A model generated the notes under the pieces. It was not told the DNA's origin, searched no databases, and saw only the letters and a program-made list of their open reading frames with translations. Below, one piece after another: positions 1 through 10,148 of a stretch of DNA of 64,000 nt. The translations under genes and the position numbers were made by a program. This stretch comes from Schizochytrium sp. TIO01. Its lineage: Eukaryota; Sar; Bigyra; Thraustochytrida; Thraustochytriidae. The stretch spans positions 4,090,337 through 4,154,336 of the forward strand of contig SMSO01000037.1 of assembly GCA_004764695.1 (NCBI GenBank). Reading direction: 5' to 3'. Numbering within the stretch: the stretch's first letter is position 1; every line of letters begins with the position of its first letter.

Positions 1-1
1 G

Positions 2-1669
2 AGACTTCAAGAGTCAAGAAAGTCTGGAGAGAGTAACTTGTATCAAAAGATCCTGGATATGCTTCAAAAAGACAATAGCAAAACTTTTGAGCTCGTTCTA
101 CCTATACAAGACGCAGACGTTGGAGTCAGCAACACGTCAGAAACCCACTGTGAAAGTCAAAACATGGAGCACATTAATTTGGACGGGCTTCCAATAGATG
201 CGTTCATAGTGCGAGGGCCAGGCCCATGGAGTTTGTCTAAATACCCACCACATATAGAGCTTGGCGTGGATGGACTTTGTTACTGCATTCCAGAACCAAG
301 CCCAAGGGAGGAAAAACTTCGCCAAGAACTTATGGCATATGGATGTGCTCAACAAACAGACTCTCTACCAGCTCTCGAATTAGGTCTTCGCAAGCTGTAT
401 GAAATTTCGCAAACTCACGAAGAGGGCAAAATTAAGCATAGGGAAATGCTGTCAGAGTCCTCAGGATGCAAATTAGCACATTTTGTAGGCTGTCGTATGA
501 TTGCGGCCGCAAGCCTCGAGGTACCTAAACTTTTGCGCAAGCTCTTGGCCTTCGTTCGAATGACAAAGGTCCCGGCAGATGCCCCAAAGCTCTATTTTCA
601 CCAAGTAAGCGCTACTTTCTCGCTTATTGAGCAAAGAGGATATCAGCTTTGCTTAATAGCCGACAACGAAAAACCCTTTGCACAGCGAATGCAGGCAGGA
701 TTCTGCTGGCTACTAGACCTATTTCTCGGTACCCTGGTTGGAGCAAGTCTCACATTTTATCAAAGTGAGATTGGAGATATGTTATATGATTCAGTAGGCT
801 ATCTGTTTCAGTCTCGCAATATGCGTAGTCGAGTGCTGTGGGTCTTAAGCCAGCATGCACCATTAGGATTTAAACTCAATAAAGGTCTCGACGAAGTCCT
901 GGGCAATACAGTCCTCCTTGTAATTGAGGCATGGCACATTTTCACAGCAGGAGTAGCGCCATACTCACCTCAAATTTTGTTTATAATTGGGGTTCTTTCT
1001 ATCTGTGGTGGAGGTTTTTCGATGATCCTAGCCGCAGCATGCGATGCTGCAGCGTTTGTCACCCTGCACATTCAATTTCTGTATAATTTCTTTGCTCGAG
1101 TGCACCTCTTTCAGCTTGCTGGCATGTCTTCATTCTGGAAAGTCATTCGGGGTAAAAAGTATAATGTTTTACGCAAACGAGTAGATACAGGCAACTATGA
1201 TACGGGTCAGTTGTTGTTTGGATCGATGGCGTTTATTATTTTTGGGTTTCTTTTTCAGACAACGTTGGCGTATTACATTATGTTCACCAGCCTTTGGGTG
1301 GTCACCGTCAGCTTCCATGCAATTCTTCTAAGCATTCTCAGGATGGTGCAATGCTTCCCTATCTATTCTATCTTCATGTTGGTGCAGAGACCTACACTCT
1401 TGCCGTGTAGCATAGAGCTCCAAGTAAGTGTCGCTCCATGGGGTGGAGAGACGTTCATTTTGTGTGGGGGGTATACACGCCCATTGGAGGTTTTCAAAAC
1501 ATGGGCTGGTCTCCTACATTCATTTGTGCAGTGGGGGAGACGCTCAGCAAAGCTGGGAATAGTCGGATCTATTATGCAAGGTGAGCAGATCCCTTTGTCA
1601 AGCGTGGATTTTCCACGCTGTGAGCAAGAGCTCATACATTTAAAAGTTAGCCAAGGCCAAGGAGAATAG
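2..1669 (+). CDS. PIGQ: PIG-Q / Gpi1, subunit of GPI-GlcNAc transferase (5' end possibly outside window)
   Basis: Subunit of the ER complex that adds GlcNAc to phosphatidylinositol, the first step of GPI-anchor synthesis. The core matches the Gpi1 family: a stretch with FQSRNMRSRVLWVLSQHAPLG followed by FKLNKGLDEVLGNT around residues 250-290, then RGKKYNVLRKRVDTGNYDTGQ in the loop before the last membrane segments, close to the human RGKK-NVLR-R-D pattern. Several hydrophobic segments lie at roughly residues 220-430. The first ATG is at 59 (536 aa), but the frame is open back to base 2, so the N-terminus may lie upstream. A GTGAGC donor at about 1580 and a pyrimidine-rich acceptor near 1710 would allow an alternative spliced C-terminus; the unspliced end at 1669 is the simplest. 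Family assignment is confident; the ends are less so. Confidence 0.9.
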   Translation, partial: RLQESRKSGESNLYQKILDMLQKDNSKTFELVLPIQDADVGVSNTSETHCESQNMEHINLDGLPIDAFIVRGPGPWSLSKYPPHIELGVDGLCYCIPEPSPREEKLRQELMAYGCAQQTDSLPALELGLRKLYEISQTHEEGKIKHREMLSESSGCKLAHFVGCRMIAAASLEVPKLLRKLLAFVRMTKVPADAPKLYFHQVSATFSLIEQRGYQLCLIADNEKPFAQRMQAGFCWLLDLFLGTLVGASLTFYQSEIGDMLYDSVGYLFQSRNMRSRVLWVLSQHAPLGFKLNKGLDEVLGNTVLLVIEAWHIFTAGVAPYSPQILFIIGVLSICGGGFSMILAAACDAAAFVTLHIQFLYNFFARVHLFQLAGMSSFWKVIRGKKYNVLRKRVDTGNYDTGQLLFGSMAFIIFGFLFQTTLAYYIMFTSLWVVTVSFHAILLSILRMVQCFPIYSIFMLVQRPTLLPCSIELQVSVAPWGGETFILCGGYTRPLEVFKTWAGLLHSFVQWGRRSAKLGIVGSIMQGEQIPLSSVDFPRCEQELIHLKVSQGQGE

Positions 1670-2032
1670 AACAAACACCCTTCTTACTGATATTTTATTT
1701 CTTCGTTGTCAAAGTTGTTGTTGCTGATCTGTACGAGCAAGTTGAGGAGCAGCTCCGCTTTTCGCGATTGAAGGTTCTGCCTCCTTTTCAGATACTAAGA
1801 ACGTCCCGCTTTCCCAGTCTGATGAACTCCTGAAGGAGCTTAAGGTAGCTCACCACACGTGTCCATAGGTGCGTAAACAATCTTGCATATATGGGTGTCA
1901 GCATCGAAACGTTTGAGGAGTAGAATAATCGTAGGTCAGTTTGTTTTTATTTTGTTGTCTATAGGAAATGAAGTTGGGGAAATGGATAGAGTTGAAGCAG
2001 ATTCAAAGAAAGTAGTATTACTTGCAGCCATT
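1670..2032. other. Convergent 3' spacer between PIGQ and SEC61G
   Basis: About 360 bases between two convergent genes. It has a pyrimidine-rich stretch near 1680-1710 that could be an acceptor for a PIGQ 3' exon, and two overlapping short open frames to about 1870. No recognisable protein or RNA gene. Confidence 0.4.
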
Positions 2033-2248
2033 TTAGGAGCCAATGAGGATGTTGTTGATAGGGATGTGGATGAGCTTGACAAAGAAGCCAATCATGCCAA
2101 TCACCAAGAATCCCATTGCAACAGACCTAGCAGTGGTCTCGAACTCCTTGCGGTCCGGCTTAGTACATTTCTGGACGAGCTGTTTGCTATCCTTGGCAAA
2201 CTTCATGAGAGGCTCAATGACACTCTCGTTCAATGCGTTAGAGCTCAT
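2033..2248 (-). CDS. SEC61G: Protein translocase SEC61 subunit gamma
   Basis: Small tail-anchored subunit of the ER Sec61 protein-conducting channel. The 71-residue product is the usual length of the family (about 68). It has the amphipathic N-terminal helix, the signature CTKPDRKEF at about residues 28-36, and a single membrane helix ending in [18 protein letters not shown], almost identical to animal and yeast homologues. The ATG at 2248-2246 gives exactly the expected N-terminus. The opposite strand holds a longer open frame of 170 codons that is only a shadow of this gene. Single exon, convergent with PIGQ. Confidence 0.97.
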   Translation of the reverse strand: MSSNALNESVIEPLMKFAKDSKQLVQKCTKPDRKEFETTARSVAMGFLVIGMIGFFVKLIHIPINNILIGS

Positions 2249-3993
2249 TGTGCTACTTTATTGAGTCTTCTTCGAGCAAACGAAGCTGGCAACAACAATA
2301 ATGAAGGTCTCGAACAAGCTCAAATCGCTGTTCGCACCCAAAGCTCCACCGACCGGAGCAGAGGAGACGCAGAGGAAACTCAGACGAAAGCCTGAAGAGG
2401 ATGAAACGCGTGAGGCGATCGCACCCGACGCGACAGAAGAGACCGAAACCGAAGCAGGGAGATACACGAATTGATTGCCAGCTTGCCCGCTCCGTTATGG
2501 CTTCTTCTTCTTCTTCTCTTCCTTCCTCTTCTTCTTATTATTATTTATTAGTAATACTCCTAATTAGATATACTTTTATTATTGTTAGCCTTCATAAACG
2601 TCAGATCAACAACAAAAAATACTTACCAAGTAGCTATAAGTGAACTGTAAAAGAAGTGTACAATAGATCAATCACTATAGTCATTGAGGCATTTGCATCA
2701 CCTAAGTGAATATCGATCTTATCAATTATTCATGATGAGGTGCACCTCAGTTAGAAAGAATTACAACAAGAGCCCGAAATGGACTATCATTTCCTTTTTT
2801 CTAGTACAGCGCTTTCTTTACCGGGCTAGATACTTACTAGGCCTTCAATAGGACCAACTACTAACAATAATAGTACTGACCGGTTTTAAGAAAGATAAGA
2901 ATGACTAGCTTGAAATTGACTATGAAGAGATTGGCTTTTCCTGGCTGGAATCCTTGTGAATATACCGTATATTTTGCTTAAAGCTCGAGTGAAGCTTGAC
3001 TTCTGAGCGAAGCTGGCACTAGGTACAGGATTGCACATCAGAGCAGCGCGAATCCAGGTTCTCAAGACGAGGTTTTGTCCTGGGTCAACATTTTCTTTTA
3101 TTTTCCCTTCCCTCCTTTTGCACTTCTGTTGCCTTTCTGCGGCTGCCAGGTGGCAAGGGAACGCGCCTGGCATAGACGATTTTTAGGAACATTAAGAACT
3201 TCAAGAACGTTTGTAACTAGTCAAGAATGGGAAATACTAAGATGGATTAGGTAGTACTAGGTCCTACATAGCTCGTAGTATACTGAAGACTTTGTGATCT
3301 GGAGTAGCATGTGTGAACTAGTGCAAGGGTAGTTCTCTGTTGTGTAAATGCCGCGTGCGATTACCTTCATGTTGAATGCGTACACTTTTGTGAGGTTACA
3401 ACCTTTATTGGCATTGTTGTTGGAGTAGGGTATTGTCAAATCATCGCGAGATTGATCTGCACAGAGAAATGATTTTGAGAATGTGCTTCATGTCAAATTA
3501 ATAGGCCAGCTGGCAGGAGACACCCTGTAATTTCTTAAGGTACAGCAAAGTTACACTTTACGAAAACTCGAGAACAATCGTGTGCATCTTTAAGAAGACC
3601 AAAGAATCTGATTTGGATATCCCAAACATGGTAACCTTGATAAATTCAGGGTAGTAAAGGAAGTGTTTGCATGACTTAGGCGCTGCGCAGGGATCTACAA
3701 ATGGTGAATTAAGATGGTGCTCAAGATCATACTAGTAAAGTAGGTGTCTAGAACCCCACATTTAAAGAACTATGCGTAAGCACACAAGTCTTATGAGATC
3801 ATGAACGAGAAGATAATTTAACAAGTTCCTAGGTTACTACAAGGGATGTTGCTCAACAAGCATTGGGAATAGACGAAAGAAAATTCAAATGGATTATGTA
3901 CCGAGAGGAGAGTATAATGCATATCTTATTGAACGAACACATCAAGCGTAATCAAGATAGAGAGTGCAATGTGAAATGAGCAACATTGGAGAA
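2249..3993. other. Intergenic region upstream of SEC61G
   Basis: About 1.7 kb between SEC61G, which is transcribed away to the left, and the 3' end of the dehydrogenase. A CTT-repeat pyrimidine tract lies near 2500-2545, and the rest is AT-rich with scattered stops in all frames. I see no convincing gene here; short open frames on the minus strand at 2886-3173 and 3257-3439 have no family resemblance. Confidence 0.5.
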
Positions 3994-5122
3994 TTACTCG
4001 GTCCAGCGGGAGTGGTGGGAGGCATCACGAATGTCCCACTCGCCCTTCGAGAACTCCTCGTTAGAGGTCTTAGTCAAAAGAAAGTCAACAAAGAAGGCGA
4101 CGTTAGGCGCAACGTCGAGACCGTCCTGGGGAGGAGGGTGGGGCTTGTCCTCAGGACCAGTGTATTGGTTCTTCTTCAATTCCTTGAAACGCTCGATAAC
4201 GGCAGTCTCCTCAGCGGTAGCAGCACGAATGGTTTCCTGCATGTTAGATTCCACAATACCCGGCTGGAAGCTTCCAAAGTAAACACCCTTGGGGCGAAGC
4301 TCCTCGCGGAGGCACTGATACACCATGAAGAAGGCAGCCTTGGTCACGTTGTAAGCGGACCAGCCGTTGTAGGGTTTGTGAGCAGCACCACTGCTAACAT
4401 GAAGAATACGGGCATCCGGGGCAAGCTCAGGAACTAGAAGCTGGGTCAGGAAGAATGGAGCGTGTACATTGACCTCAAAAGCATGGCGCCAAGGACCTTC
4501 CTCAAGATTCATTGCCTGGTCGAGCTTGCCAATAACACCGGCATTCTGCACAACATACTTGAGTTGCTTGGAGCACTTAGAGCGCACGGCATCAGCAACG
4601 GTCTGGCGGCCCTCTTGGGTGGTCAGGTCAGCCACAACGATCTCAATGTTATCATCCTGGCCAAGCTTGCGGGTCTCCTGGAGCTGGTCCTCACGGCGCG
4701 CAACAGCAAGCACGCCGAGGTTTTGACGGGACAGATGCACCGCAATAGCACGGCCAATGCCACTAGAGGCACCCTGTTCATGATATCAGCATTATAAAGC
4801 ATGATGCAACATATGAAGTTTGTAGACACATGCACTAGGTTATTGTCAGTCTTTGTGTTTGTCCGTCATGGAAATAATTCAAGATAATCAGTTTGTGATT
4901 ATCGACAGCGCTGCAACAAACCAGTTTAATCATTCCATTTTCGCGCGCGTATTTCGCTCTGACCTTTATTCCAAGAGACCATTGTATTCGTGTAGGCGTA
5001 GTAGAAACGTCGGTGTCGAGGAACTTCGTCTGGATCGTTCATCGCACTCACAACGATAGATCTTGCCGCTGCTTCGAGCGAAGCCATGAACTTACCGTAA
5101 CAAGAGCGTAGGACTTGGACAT
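3994..5122 (-). CDS. Short-chain dehydrogenase/reductase, two exons
   Basis: NAD(P)H-dependent oxidoreductase of the classical SDR family. Exon 1 is 5122-5096 and encodes MSKSYALVT; a GTAAGT donor opens a 322-base intron ending in ACAG; exon 2 is 4773-3994. The splice rebuilds the cofactor motif TGASSGIG at residues 9-16, which neither exon holds alone, so the model is well supported. Other landmarks are QNAG at 85-88 (NNAG variant), the catalytic Ser of HVSSGAA near 136-137, and YNVTK giving Tyr150 and Lys154. The total of 268 aa is normal. It resembles sepiapterin/benzil reductase-type SDRs, but the substrate cannot be told from sequence. Confidence 0.92.
4774..5095 (-). other. Intron of the SDR gene
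   Basis: GT-AG intron of 322 bases in phase 0. The donor reads GTAAG just after the Thr codon of the TGxxxGIG motif; the acceptor reads ACAG before GGT. It shows that some genes here carry a tiny first coding exon that frame scanning misses. Confidence 0.85.
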
Positions 5123-6458
5123 TGTAGCTGAGTTTGAGCTAAGTTGCAAGAGATGTTTCTTCGTTGTCGAGAAGGCAATGTATTTGAGGTCTGCAAACTT
5201 GTCTCGCAAGAGAAGATATTAGTTATTCACAAGAGGCTATGGCATGCTGAGTCAGTGCTATAACCAGTGCTAGACTTCCTCCCATGTCTATTTCTATCTA
5301 TAGTTGCTTCCCATAGATCTCTTAGAAACAACACTATAGAGTTTGCAGGTAGCGCTCACAAAAAAGAGATTCCTATCATGATCTTCTTCACATCACTTGA
5401 ACCTGTTAGTTAGTGAGGACAAATCTGTCAATAGATGACTTGATCGAAAATGAACACTCAAGAAGTAGAGCCTGATATCTGTGTTCACCCAAACCAGGCG
5501 GTAGTAGAGCAAGGGTAAGGGATGCCACTATCATCATGCATTTTACAACTGCAAGCTGCGAGTAAAGAAAAGTCAAGGTCAGGGCGACAGTGGTGTCCGC
5601 CATAATTGAAGCTTTATGGCTTCTTGCCAGGCGTTATATCTTTGGTCTGGAGTGCTGAACAGCCTCTCAAAATATAAAGGGGGCAGCTTTAGCATCTGTT
5701 CAACATTCACTTATAACAATTCATAAATGCGAACAAAGCAGGCGTTTTCCCTTTCCAAACAGCATCTCTACCAGCAACCCTAATCCTATCAATCCTTTGA
5801 AGTAGGTAAATCACAACGATGGTTCGTATGTTGCTGAAGCTCGATATTGCCAGTATAAAATTTGCAGTATCAGCGAGGTTGTCTTTTACCAGTCCCTTTC
5901 GTGGAGCACACCTGCCCGGTATCGACCAGGCAGGCTACGCCTAGAGGAGTATATTCCAATCACTCGCTGGCTTTCGTTTGCACGCCTTCCCGTTGTCGAT
6001 TTTGCCCAAGATCATCCCTTCTAAAGACTCGGACTACCCGAATAACCATGATTAATCATTATCTATGGGCCAGTTGCTTCCTAACTCCTTGTAACATCTG
6101 CTTCCTATTCTATATTACATATGCTTTATGCGAACACCAGGCCAGTTGAAGCTTGGATGATCTTCTACACTGATAGCAAATCCCTCTCAGCCTCGCGCAG
6201 GGAGACGCTGCAGGTAGACCAAGCCACCTCGTTTGCCCATTGCCAGGGCAGGAGCGTGTATTTTCATCTGCTTGGAGAGCGCCTGAGTGCTCGGCCCCGT
6301 GCTCGTGCTCGTAGTTGGGTTCTGATTTGATAGCTTGAGGCGGTTCACTAAGCGAACGAGTTGTTGTTGTCAAAAACCCTAAGTACGGGGAAACGACGCT
6401 GTGTTCTAAGCCAGAGCTTGGGTAGGTCTCGCTGCAGTCGAAAATCTGTCCTTGAAAC
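5123..6458. other. Divergent promoter region between SDR and NCL-type exchanger
   Basis: About 1.3 kb between divergently transcribed genes. It holds a good TATA-like sequence TATAAAG at 5673-5679. Downstream lie a 17-codon ORF at 5727 and a 41-codon ORF from ATG 5819 to TAG 5944 (starts MVRMLLKLDIASIK) with a fair start context. A 65-codon hydrophobic minus-strand ORF lies at 5406-5603. None resembles a known protein, so I do not call them as genes. Confidence 0.35.
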
Positions 6459-8339
6459 ATGGGCGAGACTTTGAGCAAGCTCTTTGTGCCTTTGCACAGC
6501 CTTCCGGGTCTTTATGATTTACCGGATGAGTGTGTGAATCCGGATGCCTACGGCGTCGAACTGGATCCCACATTTGGCGGCATTGTGCAGCTCCTTTTCT
6601 TGGGACTTGTTTATGGCTTTGTGCTGTATCAAGCCAGTAACATGATTGCAGACGGTAGTGAGCTGCTGCTACTGCTCCCTCAGGTTGCTCCTATTGTTGG
6701 AAGTGTTGTAATTCCTGTGCTTGGTGCATTGCCCGATTCAGCTGTCATTCTCTTTTCAGGTCTTGGCGACATTAGTGAGGCTCGTGAGCAACTCAACGTT
6801 GGTGTTGGTGCTCTCGCAGGATCTACTGTTATGCTCTTAACAATTCCCTGGACTCTTTCAATTGTTGCCGGCCGTGTCAGTATTTCTAAAAAGACTGGCA
6901 GCTGCCGCTATGCCCGCCCTGCCAATGCGCCGCCTACCTGGAAAAAGTTGCGCGACAACCAGAAAGACCCGTTGAACAACACTGGTGTTGAACCCGATGC
7001 CAAAGCCATGCGCAGTGGTGCACGCAACATTGCTTTCACTGCAGTCTCTTACCTTATTATTCAAGGTGCTGCTTTCGCATATAAACGTGGTGACGGCCCT
7101 GACCCCGGCTTGGCCAAACATGAAAAGGTTTTTGCCTGCATTGGACTTGTCCTCTGTACCGTGCTTTTCTTGCGTTACCTGTACAAACAGGTCCGTGGAT
7201 CAAACAGTGACAAGGTGTTACAAGACATTGTAGATGACAAGCGTACCTTAGCCTTGAAGTCTGGTATGCTCAGTCTTCAAGGTGCATTCTTCAACACCCT
7301 CCAGTCCGAGCTTGGAGCTGGCCAGCAAACGAGCCTCCTTGAGTCTGAGCACCGCAAGCAGCGTTTTGAGAGTGTTGTCCGTAGGTTTTTTCGTCAATAT
7401 GATGTCAATGGCGACGACTCGATTGATGCCCATGAACTGCAACTCCTTTTGGCTGACCTTCACATTCAGCACACCAAGGAAAACTTGCAAAACTTTATGA
7501 GCGAGATGGACACTGATGGAGATGGGAAAATTCACTTCACCGAGTTTCTTGAGAGTATGATTAAATTGATCCGCCCTTCAAGTAGTGCGAGTGGACAACA
7601 GACCAGCTCTGGTTACGGCTCAAACGGTTCAACAAACAGAGGCGAATCTGCAAATGGACAGCTAGATGAGTTGATGATGCATCATGAGAACACTACCCCT
7701 GGTGCGGTTCAACGCAATATTGAGCGACAGCGTGGGCAGCTTGAACATGCTATGTCAAGCAACAATCACGAAAACGAAAACGATGATGATGTTGAAGGTG
7801 AAGAGGAAGAAGAAGAGGTCCCTGAGGACCTTGCAGACCTGCCACCTGAAAAGCAGCAGCGTATCATCATCTTCCGCTCATTTCGACTTATGATTACCGG
7901 TACGATACTTGTGCTGGTTTTCAGTGACGCCATGGTTGATGTGATGGGTGAGATTGGCAAAGTCTTGGGCATTTCATCCTTCTACATTTCCTTTATTCTC
8001 GCCCCGCTTGCCTCAAACGCATCCGAGTTCATCGCTTCTTATTCTTACGCTCTCAAGAAGACCTCAAAAACAGTGACAATTTCACTGACCTCCCTTACTG
8101 GCGCAGCAATCATGAATAACACACTCTGTCTGGGTGTTTTCCTTGCACTCGTGTACTTTCGGGGCCTTGCTTGGGAGTTCTCTGCCGAGACAATCTCTAT
8201 CCTGTTTGTGGAAGCCTGCATGATCGGAGTTTGCTACCAAAAGGTCCAAACACTTCGCACAGCCATCTTTGTCTTCTCTCTCTTTCCACTTTCTCTTGTC
8301 ATCGTTTATGTGCTGGAAAATGTCTTTGGGTTGGACTAA
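6459..8339 (+). CDS. NCL: EF-hand Ca2+/cation exchanger, NCL-like (CaCA superfamily)
   Basis: Membrane antiporter with two Ca2+/cation exchanger halves separated by a cytosolic EF-hand domain, the order seen in plant NCL proteins. The first half has the alpha repeat GALPDSAVILFSGLGD near residue 88, followed by GALAGSTVMLLTIPW. Two EF-hands lie near residues 313-330 (YDVNGDDSIDAHEL) and 349-366 (MDTDGDGKIHFTEF), both with the acidic loop positions kept. A Glu/Asp-rich linker follows at about 440-455. The second half has APLASNASEFIASY near 513, the second alpha repeat. It likely exports Ca2+ or Na+ at a vacuolar or plasma membrane under Ca2+ control; substrate and membrane are inferred. The ATG at 6459 is the first in frame. 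626 aa, single exon. Confidence 0.9.
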   Translation: MGETLSKLFVPLHSLPGLYDLPDECVNPDAYGVELDPTFGGIVQLLFLGLVYGFVLYQASNMIADGSELLLLLPQVAPIVGSVVIPVLGALPDSAVILFSGLGDISEAREQLNVGVGALAGSTVMLLTIPWTLSIVAGRVSISKKTGSCRYARPANAPPTWKKLRDNQKDPLNNTGVEPDAKAMRSGARNIAFTAVSYLIIQGAAFAYKRGDGPDPGLAKHEKVFACIGLVLCTVLFLRYLYKQVRGSNSDKVLQDIVDDKRTLALKSGMLSLQGAFFNTLQSELGAGQQTSLLESEHRKQRFESVVRRFFRQYDVNGDDSIDAHELQLLLADLHIQHTKENLQNFMSEMDTDGDGKIHFTEFLESMIKLIRPSSSASGQQTSSGYGSNGSTNRGESANGQLDELMMHHENTTPGAVQRNIERQRGQLEHAMSSNNHENENDDDVEGEEEEEEVPEDLADLPPEKQQRIIIFRSFRLMITGTILVLVFSDAMVDVMGEIGKVLGISSFYISFILAPLASNASEFIASYSYALKKTSKTVTISLTSLTGAAIMNNTLCLGVFLALVYFRGLAWEFSAETISILFVEACMIGVCYQKVQTLRTAIFVFSLFPLSLVIVYVLENVFGLD

Positions 8340-8862
8340 GCCAGCGGCTTCTCTGGTGACATGCTTTTTTATCTTCCTGCAGTGCATAGGCCCCAATCCT
8401 CTTCACCCTTTTACAATTTTTATAAATCGAAGAAAAAGCTTTTGGATTATTCAACTTCCTACATTTTACAACTCTGTTGCCAAATTATCTCTATTTTCGA
8501 AACCATTTTTATACCACCTTTCTTTGCATAAAGGTCTATAAAACCCAATCAATCGATGAGGAAGCGGATATGTTTTGTAATCTTGAAACATATTACGGAG
8601 TTTTGATTGGACATCCCGACATCAACATGCACGATATAACCAAGCCTGATTCTGGTAAGGTTTCAAACATTCTTTGAAGGTGTTTTTCTACTGTAAATTT
8701 ACGTTTATATCTAAATCATGGGTTGACAAAGATCTTTTGTTTTACAATCTATTGTCTGTGCTCTAAAAAGAGTAATTTGTTTTTAAAGAAAAGCGGACTC
8801 TGTCCGCCAAGAAATCTACTTGTTTTTGGAAATCGTTTGCCAAGGAAATCGACGTTCGGGAG
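8340..8862. other. Convergent 3' spacer
   Basis: T- and A-rich 3' flanks of the exchanger and the ceramidase. Only short chance frames are seen; an A8 run near 8870 (T-rich on the plus strand) falls close to the ceramidase stop. Confidence 0.4.
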
Positions 8863-9813
8863 TCATGCTTTTTTTTTACCATTTGGATGAATTGTAGACG
8901 AGGGGGGTAATATGACTACATCCAAACCCCAACGACCCGGGGTGAGAAAACAAGGCATGGACTCCACATCAAAAGCTATGTCATCGACTCTGTCCAAGTT
9001 CAAGGCCTGATCAAGCTGATAGAAAGCAACTGTCAAAACAAAGGCTTCGTGCAATGCAACGCCACATAAAATATGCCACCATGCGTGCAACTGGGGATTG
9101 AACATAAGGCGTAGAACTTGAGTGCAAAGGACCCTATCGATAATCCAACATATGAACCCTATCGTTGCACTCAGAATCGCAACTCTTGCAGCTCGCTTTA
9201 CACCTGCTTCTCCAGCCGAGACAATTTCTGTGCGATATACCCAACCTTTGACCCTAAATAGCGTTACAAGAACGATACTGATCATATGAAGTTCGCAAAA
9301 AAGGAATGAGGTGACCGTAAAGATGCCCAAAGTTGCCAGCATACCGTGTGCCAGTGTTACAGCTTGATTGCTGCGGTCAGATCGGACGAGTATAATGAGT
9401 GCGAGATTCTCAAACGTTTCATCGAGCTTTTGTTGTGTCCAGAGTAAAGTTGCATGAAAGCCTGCACTAAAAACTCCAAGCAAGATCAAACTCCATGCTA
9501 GCACGTAAAATCTCATAGGTAGACTGAGTCTTCTCGCCGTGCGCAAGCCTTGCACACCGGCTAGCACAAACGCAACATTTGACCACGTGTTATGGAACTC
9601 CGCGATGTACGGGTTCCACTCGTAGTCCTTTTCACACCAATTGATACCGGTTGGTGTACCCCAATAATATTGGACTATGCTAGCAGAAAGCATTTCATCA
9701 TCACTCTTACCCGCAGAATCAGATACAGATTCATCAAAGTAACGAGAACCGGACGAGGACCCACCGAGCACAAGTGCCTCAAGCAACCCTACTTCTTCCC
9801 AACCCTCCGCCAT
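8863..9813 (-). CDS. Alkaline ceramidase (ACER family, CREST superfamily)
   Basis: Seven-helix membrane amidase that hydrolyses ceramide to sphingoid base and fatty acid in the ER/Golgi. The family N-terminal motif is present: WGTPTGINWCEKDYEWNPYI followed by AEFHNTWSNVAF at about residues 52-83. FSAGFHATLLWTQQKLDE carries the first zinc-site His and the conserved Asp, and HAWWHILCGVALHE near the C-terminus carries the paired zinc-binding His residues. The hydrophobic profile fits seven segments. Length 316 aa against about 265-275 in animals; the extra residues are an N-terminal Ser/Asp-rich extension of about 45. Single exon, divergent from SEC3. Confidence 0.93.
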   Translation of the reverse strand: MAEGWEEVGLLEALVLGGSSSGSRYFDESVSDSAGKSDDEMLSASIVQYYWGTPTGINWCEKDYEWNPYIAEFHNTWSNVAFVLAGVQGLRTARRLSLPMRFYVLAWSLILLGVFSAGFHATLLWTQQKLDETFENLALIILVRSDRSNQAVTLAHGMLATLGIFTVTSFLFCELHMISIVLVTLFRVKGWVYRTEIVSAGEAGVKRAARVAILSATIGFICWIIDRVLCTQVLRLMFNPQLHAWWHILCGVALHEAFVLTVAFYQLDQALNLDRVDDIAFDVESMPCFLTPGRWGLDVVILPPSSTIHPNGKKKA

Positions 9814-10148
9814 CGCTGTGTAGACCCGAAACCACTCCTATCTTTGACTCCTCCCTTTTCTTGTCCTCGGTGTCGCATACTTTTCTTCGGACCTCTCAAA
9901 CGTAAGACTTTCACCCAAGCTCCAATCTTTATCTCAAGTCAAATCTTGAACAATCATTGACCTTGAAGCAACTTTTCCAAGTTGCTTCGTATTACTAATA
10001 CTAGGCCTAGTACATGACACTTATCACCGACTAGCAATTACTTGCACTCCTTCTAGCCAGCTCTTTCTTGTTCATAACATTAGGAACTTAAGGAACTTAC
10101 AGAACTTGTGGAATCTGAGCAACACAGTTTAGGCTGAAGAGTAATAAT
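9814..10148. promoter_or_regulatory. Divergent promoter region, ceramidase / SEC3
   Basis: A 335-base spacer between divergent start codons; it must hold both promoters and 5' leaders. A short near-repeat AGGAACTTAAGGAACTTA lies at about 10082-10099. No clear TATA box is seen. Confidence 0.4.

Noticed and set aside
1883-2395. Plus-strand frame of 170 codons
   Set aside because: It is antisense to SEC61G, which is certain; residue make-up shows no family.
3964-4797. Plus-strand frames opposite the dehydrogenase
   Set aside because: The minus-strand SDR with full cofactor and catalytic motifs explains this sequence.
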